A stretch of 64,000 bases of DNA from assembly GCF_003369915.1 (NCBI RefSeq), contig NC_046673.1, positions 21,753,718 to 21,817,717 on the forward strand. The letters run 5' to 3'. Below, one piece after another: positions 34,414 to 46,840 of the stretch; position 1 is the first letter of the stretch, and the number at the start of each line of letters is the position of its first letter. The notes beneath the pieces are model-generated. The model did no database searches. It had not been told where the DNA came from and was given only the letters and a program-made list of their open reading frames with translations. Both the position numbers and the translations under genes were made by a program. Origin of the DNA: Drosophila miranda (taxonomy: Eukaryota > Arthropoda > Insecta > Diptera > Drosophilidae).

Positions 34414-34733
34414 CTAGGAAAAATAGCTATTGCGAAATGCTCGTGTTTCCGAGTTTCGCGCTGGCTTGATACAGGGACACTGTACCGTTGCCTCAGGACC
34501 GGGTGAACGATTCAATCGTTCTGCGTCATGTTCCGCCGTCTGGCCCTGGGCCGAGGAGCGCGGCTCGGGTGTGCGGTAGAACTCCGTTTGCTTTTGACGC
34601 GGATACCGCTCGCAGGTGTGGATGTTCAGGCCGCTCTGCAAGGAACAAACGACCGGAGAAACGTATAAATAGTTTCAATTTCGAACATATTTTCACTCAC
34701 CGGAAAATATTGCACTCGTGGGTTGTTGGGCAT
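34414..34733 (-). CDS. Small two-exon gene nested in the Ptp10D intron, product unknown
   Basis: Exon 1 is 34733-34701 (ATG CCC AAC AAC CCA.., MPNNPRVQYFP) with donor CCG|GTGAGT. Exon 2 is 34635-34414 after acceptor CTTGCAG|AGCGG. Joined in phase they encode 84 residues: MPNNPRVQYFPSGLNIHTCERY, then a basic and polar stretch (PRQKQTEFYRTPEPRSS), a Glu/Asp/Arg part and a Cys pair (VQCPCIKPAR) before the stop. Intron length is 65 bp, normal for flies. I do not recognise the family: no signal peptide, no membrane segment. Small nested genes of this kind are often testis-expressed; that is only a guess. Clean splice signals and codon pattern support a real gene. Confidence 0.6.
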
Positions 34734-35464
34734 TTTTGTTTGTAGATGGAAACTTTTTTCCACTTCTTTTTGTACTGAAAATGTTGCCCGTTTTTTTTCT
34801 ACCGAAAATATTTAACAACGATTTTTGTATGTTTTGGAATTTTTAATTTTGATCTGTATTTTGTAACGTATTTTTACGAACTAACATTTTTCAACGAGAT
34901 ATGACAAAAAGGTAAAGAAATGTGAGAGATTTTCGGGGGCATACTTTCTGTGAAATTTTAATTTCCCAAAAACTAGCATAAAATCGATTCCATCCTCTGA
35001 TTTCTGCTTGTATATCTCTGGTATTTTATGGGAGTTTCGAAATGCAAATGCAACAAAAACAGAGACGAAGGGCAGATGGACTCGGAAAAAGGGTGGCAGA
35101 AAGGGTGAAGGGTGCCCCTGCCCCAGACTTTGGTTTCGGTTTGTGTTGTTTTTGTGTCTAATTGAAATTTATTGACTGCGCGTCGTAAATTGTTTTAGCC
35201 CCGCGGTGCGACGGAGGGAGCCCCCAGATCCCAGGGAATGTGTGTGCAGTGCATGCTGCATGCAACACCCCCCCACCCCCCACACACACACACACTCCTC
35301 GAAAAGGGCGGGTGGGCGCACCAGGAAGTCGCTGGAACTCTTCCAAACAGATGAGAAATTCTTACAATGTTGTTCCAGGCTTTTAAATCAGTTGAACGGA
35401 TGGGGGTTTGAGTTTGAAAGAAGGAAGGAAAGAATGTTGCGAAATTGAAGAGGATTGGATAGCA

Positions 35465-35726
35465 ATCCCATAACTAAAAAATACTGGAAAATACTAAAAA
35501 AAAATACTAAACAAAATACCAACAAATATTAGACAGTTGCTTAAGACTTACCACTATTACAATCCATAAAATACTAGAATAAATACTAGATTTGTACATA
35601 ACGAACCAGAAAAATACTAGACATGAAGATTGTTACGCGGGACCCAATAGCAATCCAAAAAATAAAGATTTTTGCGTGCGAAATTGTAAATCGGCTCAAG
35701 CAGCCGAGAGGCGCTGCCGCATGACG
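35465..35726 (+). repeat. Composite AATAC-array + GC core repeat, copy 2
   Basis: Array of AAAATACTGGAAAATACTAA-type words at 35475-35625 with GAAAAATACTAGACAT, then GCTGCCGCATGACG at 35713-35726, preceded by CAGCCGAGAGGC. Same layout as copies 1 and 3. Confidence 0.65.
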
Positions 35727-37769
35727 TCTCAAGAAACGCGGAACATCAGAAGCAGCCGAAAATCATGATTGTACGAGTCTTTGGTTTTCTAGCGATCCCA
35801 TAGAAACACACTTGAATGATAAAAGTCGCAAAGACAGGAAACAATTTCGGAAACCCATCAATGAATCAATACAAGAGACGGACGGACGGACGGGATGACC
35901 AATGTCATTGGCCTTGAAAAAGAAATGATATTAGGGGATGTGGCGCATAGACGATAGACCGTTCCATAGATCGTAATTTCTGGGTTCTCGCTCGGATAGA
36001 GAAGGGTGTGAATTCATTTGTCGATTTAATTATTAGTTTTGTGCTGGGAAACGAAACGAAACGAAATGTTGTTTCTATTTTCCGGCAAATGCGTAGCGAG
36101 CGTGAGGGTGGATATGGTGGAAAAGTGTCCCATTCATCTATCCATCCATCCATCCATCCCCTGAACCCACACAACAGGCACCACGCACCCCGCACCACGC
36201 ATTTCCATTGACCTTGGGTATACGATTGCAGTCGGAATGCGGAAACCTCAAAAGCAAAACGTTCAACTCAATCGAATCCAAGTGCCGGGGGTTGGTCCTC
36301 GGAATACGAAAGGAAGTTAATCCACTCCAGACGGTCCATCAATTTAATTAGCGACCGAATGGACAGCGACAGGAGAGAGTCTTGTCCAAAGATGACACAA
36401 GGAACGATACGGAAGAAATTGATGGCCCAAGGAGTGGGAGAAGAAAAAGAGCGGTATAAACCTGCCAGAGATCAATCTACTTAAGGACTTCTCTTTTATA
36501 ATTGGAGCACAGATCAATATATTCCACACATACTACTATTCCTAATGATATCAAATGTTTTCATGAATAGTTTTTGATGTACTTTCTTATATTTCAAAAA
36601 CCAAGGAAACTCCAACTAAATTGTGTCTAACCATCGATTTAGTAGGGGATTTTTGGAATAATTCAATGAAAGGAATCAAAGAATCATTCGTACAGGTTGT
36701 GGGGCCCTTTAACAGAGTAGCCCGAGCAGATCTCATGACCATCTCTAGACAGGGCCGCGAAATATTTGTTTAAGAATTCCTAAGCCCGCGTTGAACGTAA
36801 AACGATCAATTCAACTACTTCCCACAAAGATTTCTTTCGACAATTGTGCATAAAGGAGTGAAAGCCAAAGCGAAAAGATGACTCTTTGAAGTGGTATCCA
36901 AAACGATGTGAGAATCCTCGAAAAGAAGAGAGGATGAGGCGTATTTCTGTGTATTCATCGCATGAGCAAAACGAGCATGTAACCCAATCAGCCTGTAGCA
37001 CTGGTCCCCTGCAGCTCTCGTGGACTCCTGTAATTGAGGCGCCACGGCTCAGAACATCCTGCCAAAGGATGCCGTGCCACGTGTGGCACAAGCATGTAAC
37101 TAGACGCTAAATAACGTTTAGCATGGAAATGGCAACATTTTCTGCACAGCCACCTAGTGCCCCTTGTGCCTCCTCCATGGCTTAAACTGTTTGCATAAAC
37201 ATTTTCCACATTCTTTTCCTTCTTCTTTTTGTCCATCTTTTTATCCTTCTCTGGCTCCCCGTTCGGAGTACATGTCCATGGGATGGGGCTGGGGCTGGGG
37301 GTGGAGTCTACGTGCTAAAGTGCACTGCGTGGGAGAGTCAACTCTCGTCTCGACTGTAAATTGAATTTGCTGCAAGTTATGTAGACAGTGAGAGGGATTG
37401 CATCCCCTAATCCCCATCGGGGGCTTTAGCAGTCGACTAGGTACCTAAACGTTGCAATAAGCTTATGACGGCTCCTCTCTGCCACATACAGAAATACCGA
37501 AATGAAATGTGGCGCTGGCAGTGCTCGCCGGACTTTATGGAACTGCAGTTTGCCAATAAAATTATCAAAAGATATGGAATAAGTCATTCTGTTGCCATTC
37601 AATTGCACATTTGCCCAAAAAGGATAGCCTAATAGCCTCGACACGTGTGTGTGTGTGTGCGTCCAGCTCCTGGAAAAGTATTTTATGGCATTTTTATGGT
37701 CTTTTTTCTCGTAAAAATAAAAGTCCGCTACGATGGGTGTACAATGAAGTGTTTAATGCACTGGAAAAG

Positions 37770-38284
37770 CTCTAGAAAGAATACTAGATAAATACCAGAT
37801 AAAACCACAAAAATACTGTAATTATTTTCAGAAAAAAATACCACAAAATCAGCCATAGTCTTAAAACATAGCCAGAAAAAGAAGTTTAAAACAAATATAC
37901 TGGAAATAGTACCAATACAAATTATAGAAAATACCAGAAAAATACTAGACATAGGAGTACGAGCCGCGTGGGAAATACCATAGAAAATACCTCTTAAAAT
38001 GTAGGTACCATTAAAAAATAGAATGAAAATAATAAAATACTAGAAACATTCGCATAAAAATAATAAAAAATACTGTATGCTGGAAATAATAATTTAAAAT
38101 CAGTTATAAGCTGGGAAATAACAAAAATAATATTTCACAATATTAAAATAATTCCGTAAATATACTGAAAAAAAAATAGCAGAAAATCTTAGATTCCCAG
38201 ATCGTAAATAATTTATATACCGAAGATACCGGAAGAATACTGGCCATCCGTTCAACCGACAGAGGGACGCTGGCGCATGTCGCG
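37770..38284 (+). repeat. Composite AATAC-array + GC core repeat, copy 3
   Basis: The longest array, 37770-38245, with many AATACTAGA, AATACCAGA and AAATACTGGAAAT words. It is followed by the diverged core GCTGGCGCATGTCGCG at 38269-38284. Confidence 0.65.
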
Positions 38285-39611
38285 GGACACGTGATCTTTC
38301 AATAATAGAAATAGAAAATACTATAAAAAATTAAAGAGCACAAAGAACAGAGTATGAAAAGAGACGATGAAATTTCCAAGGGAAAATACCTGGATATTTG
38401 CCCCATCCCATGGGAAAAAGGAAGGGAAAATCCATGCAATGTCCTGCTTTTATTAGTATATAAAGAAATCAAAGCAGATTTCTATTGCCTTGCCCGCTAC
38501 GATGGTGGATTGCGTTTTTAACACTTTTTTGGCACGCATTTTCCCCTGGGAGGTGGGCGGGGGTTTTCCCAAGGGTGGAATAACCCGACGGAGGAAGGAG
38601 AGGGCCATCCTTTTGGGGGTGGATGATGGTTCCGATCGGGGCTGGCCCTGGCCTTTTATTATATATCGATTGGCATTCGATTGGCCCCTGGCATGGCCTG
38701 TCAACACGAGAGTCCATGCCCGTTTTTCCATCCCCCTTTTAGGGGAACCCCGCAAGATCGAAAAACAAAGCAGAACAACAGAGAAGGAGAACAACCCAAA
38801 AGGAAACAAACATATCCGAAGTCTCGAAAACATCTGTTGAAAAATAAGGCTGGAAATATGGAATCGTAAGGGCAAACCATATGGGACTTCCCCCGATGTC
38901 AAGCCCTCTCTAATTTCTGTGGGCAAATATCCTTTGCTGACAAAAGGTGGCATCTCCATGGCAGGTTTATGCTAATTTATATATGCATATTATATTCAAC
39001 GAAAATCCCATTGCTATCCATCTGGTGCTCCTGGTGCTGGCCTGACGCTCCGCCACCACCAGCGGAAACAATTGAGATATATTTCCTATGCTCTAGTTTT
39101 GGCTCTTGTATTTCTCTGTTTCTCTCTTTGCTGGGGGTTAAATGTTCTACAACAAATGACATTAACAATGCTTAGAGCAATTACACACAGACAGAGTGGA
39201 GGGTGGCTGTGCCTCTGGAGGGGATTACGTATAATGAGGCAATAACAATTTGTGCCTGCAGTTGGTCATGACATTCGATTAAGCTGTTGGCTGATGATGA
39301 TGGTGCCTCCTCTATTTCTATGTCTATGAGAAATTTCTGCACCAAATGAATAAATATCCACAGTTTTCGGAATTTATACCGATATGAATATTCCAAAACG
39401 TGATGGAAAGAAACGAAGGTGTCAGTTCACTTAGGGGTAATTTGTACCATTATAAAATGGAACGAAGTGGAATGCAACAGACTTTCTTTTGGGGGGAATA
39501 TGTTATATATAGGAATGAAATAGATTGAGACGCCTGAAGCCGTTTGCTTATGGGAAATTTGTTTGGATACATTTCTCGTACAGATCCCCAACCACAGCTT
39601 TTACTAATTTT

Positions 39612-39655
39612 ACCTCATGTATTTTCTTTACTTTAATTTCAGGTGAGTACTCTCC
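39612..39655 (+). promoter_or_regulatory. Ptp10D: Candidate recursive-splicing (ratchet) site
   Basis: A pyrimidine-rich stretch ending ACTTTAATTTCAG is fused directly to GTGAGTAC at 39642/39643, and CTAAT about 38 bp upstream could be the branch point. An acceptor joined to a strong donor with no exon between is the mark of a zero-length recursive splice site, known in Drosophila introns larger than about 20 kb. It lies on the Ptp10D strand, 10.0 kb after the donor at 29619. Confidence 0.55.
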
Positions 39656-40080
39656 CATTTGCGTGTGTGATGCCCCCTAAAGAGGAGGAGATGCTGAGTG
39701 GAATTCTGTAAGTTGTTCGGGCTGATGGAGTATTTAGATTCCTCTTCAAGTGCTCGGTATCTGCGACACAAGCACCAGCACACGAGAGAGAGCGAGTCTA
39801 TGAATGTAATCTATGACTGGCGGAAATTCCTTGCTATTTCCATTGTTGCACAAAGCTTTCAGCTTTCAGATTTATTGTCAAACGAAAGACAAAAGCCACA
39901 GAAAACGGGCAGGCAGGCAGTCAGTCTGGCAGTCTGGCAGTCAGCCCTTGGGCACAACTCAAACACTTGTCGAGTGTGGGCTTCAAATGTGAATTGTGGA
40001 ATTGAGGAACTGTGGAACTGTGAATTGGTTTGGTTTGAGTGTCATTTAAATATTGATCGAAATGCATATCTATATGCGAA

Positions 40081-40574
40081 TGATTGCAATTCATTGTGAA
40101 ACTTGTAGCTAACTCCATTTCCATCTGAGTGACGCTGCCCTGGCAGGTCACGGCCATGTCATTGAGGTGCAAGCAGTGCAGCTGGGCCAAGATATGGGCC
40201 ATCATCAGCTGCAAATGATTGACGAGTATGTAGTAAAGCCAAAGATCACTGGACGCCACAAAGGCTACTAGGACAAGGAGGCCCATTCCACCATTCCAAA
40301 TGGGTGCAGGAGAACAGAACCATTTCGGCGCGGACAAGATAGTGGCATTCTGAGAGGTAGCGTGTAAGAAGATGCCTTGTAGACACTGTGCCAGGGTGAG
40401 CGTTTGGCCATTATCACCATCACCAGGTACAGACCGAACTCGATGCCTTTAAAGGTCGAACGGTGGGCTTACGCAGCTTCAGGTCTTTGTCTATTTCATA
40501 AGAATACTTGGCCAGTAGATGGGCAGTAGATCGGGCCTGAGTCCGGCCCTGCAGCGGGGAAACAGTGACTTCCA
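40081..40574 (-). pseudogene. Frameshifted coding relic with membrane segments, family unknown
   Basis: On the minus strand an ATG at 40574-40572 opens MEVTVSPLQGRTQARSTAHLL and a charged segment YEIDKDLKLRKP. A frameshift near 40450 leads into IEFGLYLVMVIMAKRS. Another shift near 40410 enters a frame with LTLAQCLQGIFLHATSQNATILS, a strongly hydrophobic GLLVLVAFVASSDLWLYYILV and HLQLMMAHILAQLHCLHLNDM. The pieces read as one small membrane protein broken by two frame changes. It resembles no family I can name; an insect chemoreceptor remnant is a weak guess. A spliced gene is possible because GCGTAAGCCC could be a donor, but I saw no fitting acceptor. Confidence 0.35.
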
Positions 40575-43500
40575 TGTTCACGAGGGGCGGAAGTCGAACA
40601 AAAAAGAAGGAACTAAAAGAACGAATCAGTTCACTGAACAAAAATTAACGAGCGAACATATGTTAATTATGGCTCTACAAATTTCCCCTAGGCGAATGGA
40701 TACATTTCTCTGGTTTGGTTTTTTTTTTTCAATATATTTAAAGATTAAAAGTTTCAGTCTTTTCTTCCATAGACAAACACAGAGAGAGAGATAAAGAGAG
40801 TGAGAAAAAAGAGCCGGCGGCCTTAACCTCTGGAAGCTCTTTTTGGGGGATAAGAGAGCTCTTCAGTTTTAGCAACAGGCAAAAGCTAAGGACGAGGAGG
40901 GTCTTGTCCCCCTGCCCATCCGCCCCTGCGCCCCTCTGTCTAACTGTTATCTCTCTCTCTCCAGCTTCTGTTCTTCGTGGCTCCTCTTGGGGTTCTTCCT
41001 CTCTAAATTCCACTTTGCACTTTGTGTCTTAAGCCGCACACAACAGAGACCCAAACCGCCCAACACCCCACACCCCACCACCCCACACCCTACACCCACA
41101 TCCCCTCTAACACACACACATGCAGCCATTAAGTGTTTACTTGTGTGTGTGTGTGTGTGCTGTGCTACTCTACGAGAAATGCGAATGCGAATGCGGTTTA
41201 TTTATGCCGTCTGCCTGATTTCCGCTTTTTAAATGCTTCTGGCCTCTGCTGCTGCCTGTCCTCTGCCCTCTCTCGCTGCCTACGGCTCTCCCACCGCACC
41301 CCCACCGCCAGCAGCAGCTTTTGCGCTCTGCTCTGCCCGCAGCTGCAGCCTCTCTGCTTGGCCCCTCTGCTGCTGCGACTGCTGCTTCTGGCCCTCTCTC
41401 TGCCCGCAGAGCACGGCCGCTGCTGCAGAATATGCTTTTGCCTTTGCTCCCTCTGCCGCTGCTGCTGCTTCCATTGCGTTTGCTTTTGCTTTTGCTCTTT
41501 GCCTCTGCCAGCAGCAGGTTCTGTTGTTGCTGTTTCTTCCCTAGCCGCTGCCTCTGCCTCTGTCTCTGCCTCTGCTGCTTCTTCCTTGTTCCTGTTCCGA
41601 CGGCTGCTGTGGCTCTGCTGCGTCGCTGCTCTGGTGCTCTTGGTGTCGTTCTGCCATCATCATTGCCCCTGTCCTTCAACTCTGCCTCTGGTTCACCCAC
41701 ATATGTACACCCCACGCACACACACGCACGCACAGAGACAGAGAGAGACAGCTAGAGAGGAGCATCTGGCATTTGTCGCAAACAGCAAACAAACAACAAA
41801 CAAACAAATTTATTTCCATTCTCTATGCACTCAATGCATTTACAGTTAATCATTGTTTCATTCTCTCCATTCCACTGTCCTCCCACTCTGATGTCTTTGT
41901 ATCTCTCTCTCTCTCTCTCTAGCCCTCAGAGGTGTTAAGTGGAGCATCAATTGGCCATGACCAAAGTGCAATGATATTGGAGAGAGGGAGAAAGAGCAGG
42001 ATAGGGGGATCAGTGAGTGTAGAAAACCCCTTCCTTCCCGAAGATCAAATCGATCTATACTTTCACGGGTATCCTTAAGGCTTATGCCACACTCCAGGTA
42101 GCACTCTCCTGGCTTGCCAGCATCTCTCTCTCTCTCTCTCTCCCAGACTGAGGGGAGTTGTTGTATGACGCGTTACACCCGTAATTTAACGCCAAAGACC
42201 ATAACACAAGGGCCTAAAGCTGTAGATGATGGAAAAAGTACAAAAATAAAAATATACCCCATGATTTTTAAACATAGACTTGCTATACAATAGATCTCTG
42301 AATTCAGTTGAAATTTAAAATGTATTTTTAAAGATAAAATAAGCTTACTCCCTGCTGATGATGCGTTATCCTGCACACCCCTTCCACCCAATCAAATAGC
42401 AATTTAAAGCCCTCAAATCGCTTTTAAAACAAACATTGAAAGGGGGATCGATAGAGTGGTGGCAGTATCGGGTTGCAACCTCATGCTGCAACCCTTTTTC
42501 ATGCCGCTGACCAGAAAAGAATTAGATGCAGTGACCGCAAAACTGAAACGCCATGCCCTGCCACCCATCGTTCAATGTGTGGAAAGTCGAAAGTCAGAAG
42601 GTCAAAGCGACGGACTGGGGGATGGGTGTAGATGAGGTCCATATGCAAATGATCCTAATTAGATGGCAGGACACGCACATGTGCAACCCTTCTGGGCCGT
42701 TGTCGGGGTCACCAATTTGTTGAATTTGCTGCAGCTTCTGCTGCTTCTCTCTCCTTCTCCTTCCATCAGGAAGACTAATAGAGTTATGAGAGCTCTAAGC
42801 TCTGAGGGGCTTTGAAAATTCGAATCGGTTACAGTTAATTGTCAACAAATGTCCCCCTTGTAATCCCCCGATTCCCGAGCATCCCCCGCCGTGTCTCGAG
42901 TACATATTCAAAATAGATTTATTTTCAAAAAGCTAGCGCTAAAAGGAAAATGATTAATTGCATTTGCTTTACAGACTGGGTGGAAAAACGTCCAGGAAAA
43001 AGCGTACACTTTTCCGAGGGTTGAATCCCTGACGTTCTCTGACTTTTTTCACAGACTTTTACTTTTGCGCCTCTCTGGCTTGATAAATTCAATTGAATGC
43101 CATGCCAAAGCCGGAGAGCTTCAGAGCTTGAGATGTGATGAAATCCGTTTAAAGACAACCGCCCCCAAACTCCATTCGGAGCTCCAGCCCCTGTTTTCCG
43201 CCGCCGCCCCCGCCACAGATGCCACTGATGGACGATGATGATGAGGAAGCTGCGTTGGTGGGCAGTGCCCCATGCCGCCAGTTGTCGTTATGGGAGCTCC
43301 CTCTCTCTCTCTCTCCAGAATTGTTGATGGCATATCCACCCTCCCTTGAAATTTCCACTTAATTTTTAGAGGTTTTTCCCCAGCAGGAGGTGGGAAAAGC
43401 TATCGCGCTCTCCCTTTCCATCTCGCACTTGTTATTGTGATTTGGTCAGAGGAAAATTTGTAGTTCCTTCAGGTTTTCCCCCCTTTATTTGTTGCTGTTT

Positions 43501-43654
43501 TTGTGGTTGAATAGAGACCATGGCTTGGTCGAAAGTTGTAGCAATTCCAGGGTATGATTTGTGCCTTGAGATAGTTATATATTCATCTACACCTTTCATA
43601 TACATCGAATAAGTAGAACCTGGGATTGTGCCTTGGAAAAGGCGTTAGAGTTTC

Positions 43655-44240
43655 GCATCATCAGTTTTTGATGTAAAATGAATGATTATGTATGATGTAT
43701 GATTAACGAATGTACGTTTTTACATGCCCTAGAAGTACGTTTCATAAATGCTAGTGGATGGTACGATTGAATGTCTTTTCATCAGTTCTTGATGTACGAT
43801 TTGATGTATGTTTCATTTGGTTTTAATTTGATGGACGATATTGATGAAAATTGTACATGAGTGGATGTACGATTGATGGAATGTTTTATATACACTTGAT
43901 GTACGATTGATGGAACATTTTATGCCCTTGATGTACGATTGAAAGCCGTACAAAAAGCATGATGTAATTTAGAAAGCTTTTGCGAATGCGTTTAAATGAA
44001 ATGTACATCAATAATATCATTTCATTCCATGATGAATGCTCTTTCTACTGTTACTGCCTTGGGCACGAAAGATTGAGGTGCTCAAAGCTCTAGATTGATG
44101 TACAAATGATGTACGAATCTAGCTATGTTTGAGTTGAGTTTTACCATTGCTCTGCAAAATGAAAGAAGCTCCGTCTCTGATGTAAGTTGAAACCATTTTT
44201 CATGTACGATTGATGTATGTTTGATGTACATGATTGTGAG
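43655..44240. repeat. Degenerate GATGTACGATTGATG repeat block
   Basis: More than ten imperfect words of the form TGATGTACGATTGATGGAA occur in this 0.6-kb stretch. The clearest pair is near 43863 and 43899, each followed by TTTTATxxxxxTTGATGTACG. Variants are GATGTATGATT and GATGTACATGATT. It looks like an expanding satellite-like tract, not coding. Confidence 0.7.
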
Positions 44241-45502
44241 ATTATTTCGATGGATGTATCCGAAGAAAAAGAGGTATACGAAAAGCCGACTTTGGCATAC
44301 TTTTAGCTTCCTGCTAGCTCCCCTTTTTACCACCTTTCTCTTCCCCCACCTCTACCTCTCCTATCTCTCTTTCCAACCACTCCACCCACACTCTCTCTCT
44401 CTCTCTCTGTCTCTCTTTCGTCCTTCTTGGAGCTGCTGTTGCCGTTGATTTTATCGTCTGCTTTGACAGCTGTCGCCCTCCTCATTGTTGAATGACGCTT
44501 TTCCCCGCTGCTGTTGTTGTCATTCTCGAATGTCGAATGTCGGCTGTTGATTGTCGTTTCAGGAGTGTTGTTATCATTGCACGAATCCTGCCCGCCCCCG
44601 CCTGCGCCTGCGCCCCCACCGCCTGCCACTTGATACGCACTGATTGATGGGAGGATTCCAATTCCAGTTTGTGTGTGTGTGTGTGTGTCCTTTCGTTTAG
44701 GGTAACCTCGTACAGTGGGGAAAATAGTGTGAAATTTCGGTTTGCAGGACTTGCATGAAGCAAAAGTTTAATTGAAACCTGAAAAACTGAACTGAATTCA
44801 ATTAGGGCTCAAAAAGTTATCCAGTTTACTAATTAATTAAAGAACTTTGGTCATTTCAAGCGTTCAATTCCATCGTTTCCATCGATTGGGTGAACTTTCT
44901 TCAAACTTTTCGCATTTGCACTTCGAACTTTTGGATGGGAGAGCAAAAAATGCCACTCGTTGGCATCCATTTGACATTCATTAGGGCCAGCGCCTCGAGT
45001 CGGCAGATGCAAATGCAACAATGGGGCTGGGACTGTGACTGGGGCCGGGGCAAAGCTCTCGCATTTCCATTTCCATTTCCGCATCGGCTGTTAGGCAGTT
45101 TCCCTGGCAATTTCCTGCCACCAGCAGCAGTCGCACACGACACCTGCTGTAGGGTGTCGTCTCGTTGCACTTAGGCATTAATGCTCTCCATCTCCTTCTC
45201 CTTCTCTGTCTCTGTCTCTGTTTCTCCTTCTGTCATTGTGCCCCTAAATTGCATTTGTCTCTCCTTTATTTCTAGCTTTCTCTGCCTTGCTCTCGCTCTC
45301 TCTCTCTCTCTGGCTGACTCTCTTTGTTTCTCGTTCTGTGTTGCTATCTTTGTCAACATTTCCGTCACAGACAAATGGAGTGGGAGGAAAATGCACTGAA
45401 AGGAAATTGCATTGCCTCGGAGCTCAAAGTTTGAGTTATTGTTTGAGCAACGATGATATGCTGATATACTAAACTTTTACCCTTGTTCCACTGCACAAAA
45501 TA

Positions 45503-45619
45503 TCCACTAAGCGAAAAGAAACAGGCGTTTCATTCCATTTCGTTCCAAACAAACTGTCCCCGTACACAATGTCCCCTAAGCGAAAGGACGCGTTCTGTGT
45601 TTCATTCCATTTCGTTCCA
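45503..45619 (+). repeat. Two adjacent copies of the two-box motif
   Basis: Copy one, 45503-45547: TCCACTAAGCGAAAAG .. TTTCATTCCATTTCGTTCC. Copy two, 45572-45619: TCCCCTAAGCGAAAGG .. the identical second box. Both second boxes are followed by AAA(C/T)AAAC, so about 69 bp were tandemly duplicated. Confidence 0.7.
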
Positions 45620-46417
45620 AATAAACAGTAGATTTGCACGAAAATTTCTTCACAAAAGAGTGTGCCATGTTTATTGATCGTTCGACCACATCAAACTGAA
45701 GTATGCATGACTCCACCTGCTGCCTGGACCCAGGACCTCATTAACTGTTTGGACTGTCTGCTTCTCGGCTCCTAGGAGAGTACACACGCCGCCGCCGCCT
45801 CCGCCTCCGCCCTCACACACCTTTTTGGTGTCACAGCTAATTTTCCATGCAATTACATGCAGTTTCCAGAGCACACCCATCCTGCCCCATCCTGTCACAC
45901 ACTGCCCATCGGTGACCACGATTGCTGCCGTCTCCGTCTCCGTCCCCAACCGTAACCGTAACCGTGTATCCATGACTGCTGTGTTTCCTCATTTTCCACT
46001 TTCACTCGTCGCGCTGTCGTCCGGTCCGGTCCGGCCCTATCCGAGGCCCTTGGGGGCACATCCCGTTACCACGTTTTCCCGGTTCCCCTTTTGGCGCCCC
46101 ACCCAACATTTGCTCCCATCAGCCATCATCGTCGGGCTGGCCTTTTAATTGCATCAGTGTCGCTTGATTTAACTTCTTCCAAAAGCCAGTCAACAGTTGA
46201 CCAAACGTTAAAATACCAAACAACAAAAAAAAAGGACAAAAGGATGTTTTTGACAGGCGGACCCTTGAAAGAGCCCCAAAATGGGAGGACAAATTCTTAA
46301 ATTTAATAAAAAAAAAGCACCAAATTAGGGTTAAATGCAAGCTGGATGATGTCTGGCCCTGTCTTTGGATCATAGGATTCATTGCTTTTACGGAAACTCC
46401 AATAACCGCTTATTCAA

Positions 46418-46840
46418 CGCGTCATGCGGCAGCAGTCTTCGGTTTGGGTATGATATTTTTGGGGTTTGCTTAAAAGTTTTTTTCTTGTGTTTATTTAGTA
46501 TTTGTCTGGTACTTATTTAGTATTTTTACAGTATTTGTGTGGTATTTATTTAGTATTTTTACAGTATTTGTCGGGTATTTATTTCGTATTTTAACATTAT
46601 AAGTCTGGTATTCATTTAGTATTTGAATAGTATTTGTCTGGTATTATTTAGTAATATTACAGTATTTGTCTGGTATTTTTTAAAGTATTTTTTACTGTGT
46701 TTGTCTGGTATTTATTTAGTATTTTTACTGTATTTTTCTGTTATTTCCAATCAAAGCATGTCTAGTATTTTTCCTTATATGTTTCTTGTAATATTTCTAG
46801 TATGGTTATTTTAGCCAGTATTTTTTCTAGTATTTACCAT
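46418..46840 (-). repeat. Composite AATAC-array + GC core repeat, copy 4 (reverse)
   Basis: Here the core is reversed (CGCGTCATGCGGCAGC, 46418-46433). It is followed by a 340-bp array of TTTAGTATTTTTACAG, TATTTGTCTGGTAT words, the reverse complement of the AATACCAGA/AATACTAGA words of copies 1-3. Period is about 32-36 bp in the clearest part (46490-46740). Confidence 0.7.

Noticed and set aside
41133..41849. 238-codon plus-strand ORF, Cys/Leu-rich, with a long antisense partner
   Set aside because: Both strands are open because of CTGCTGCTC repeats. Products are pure low complexity.
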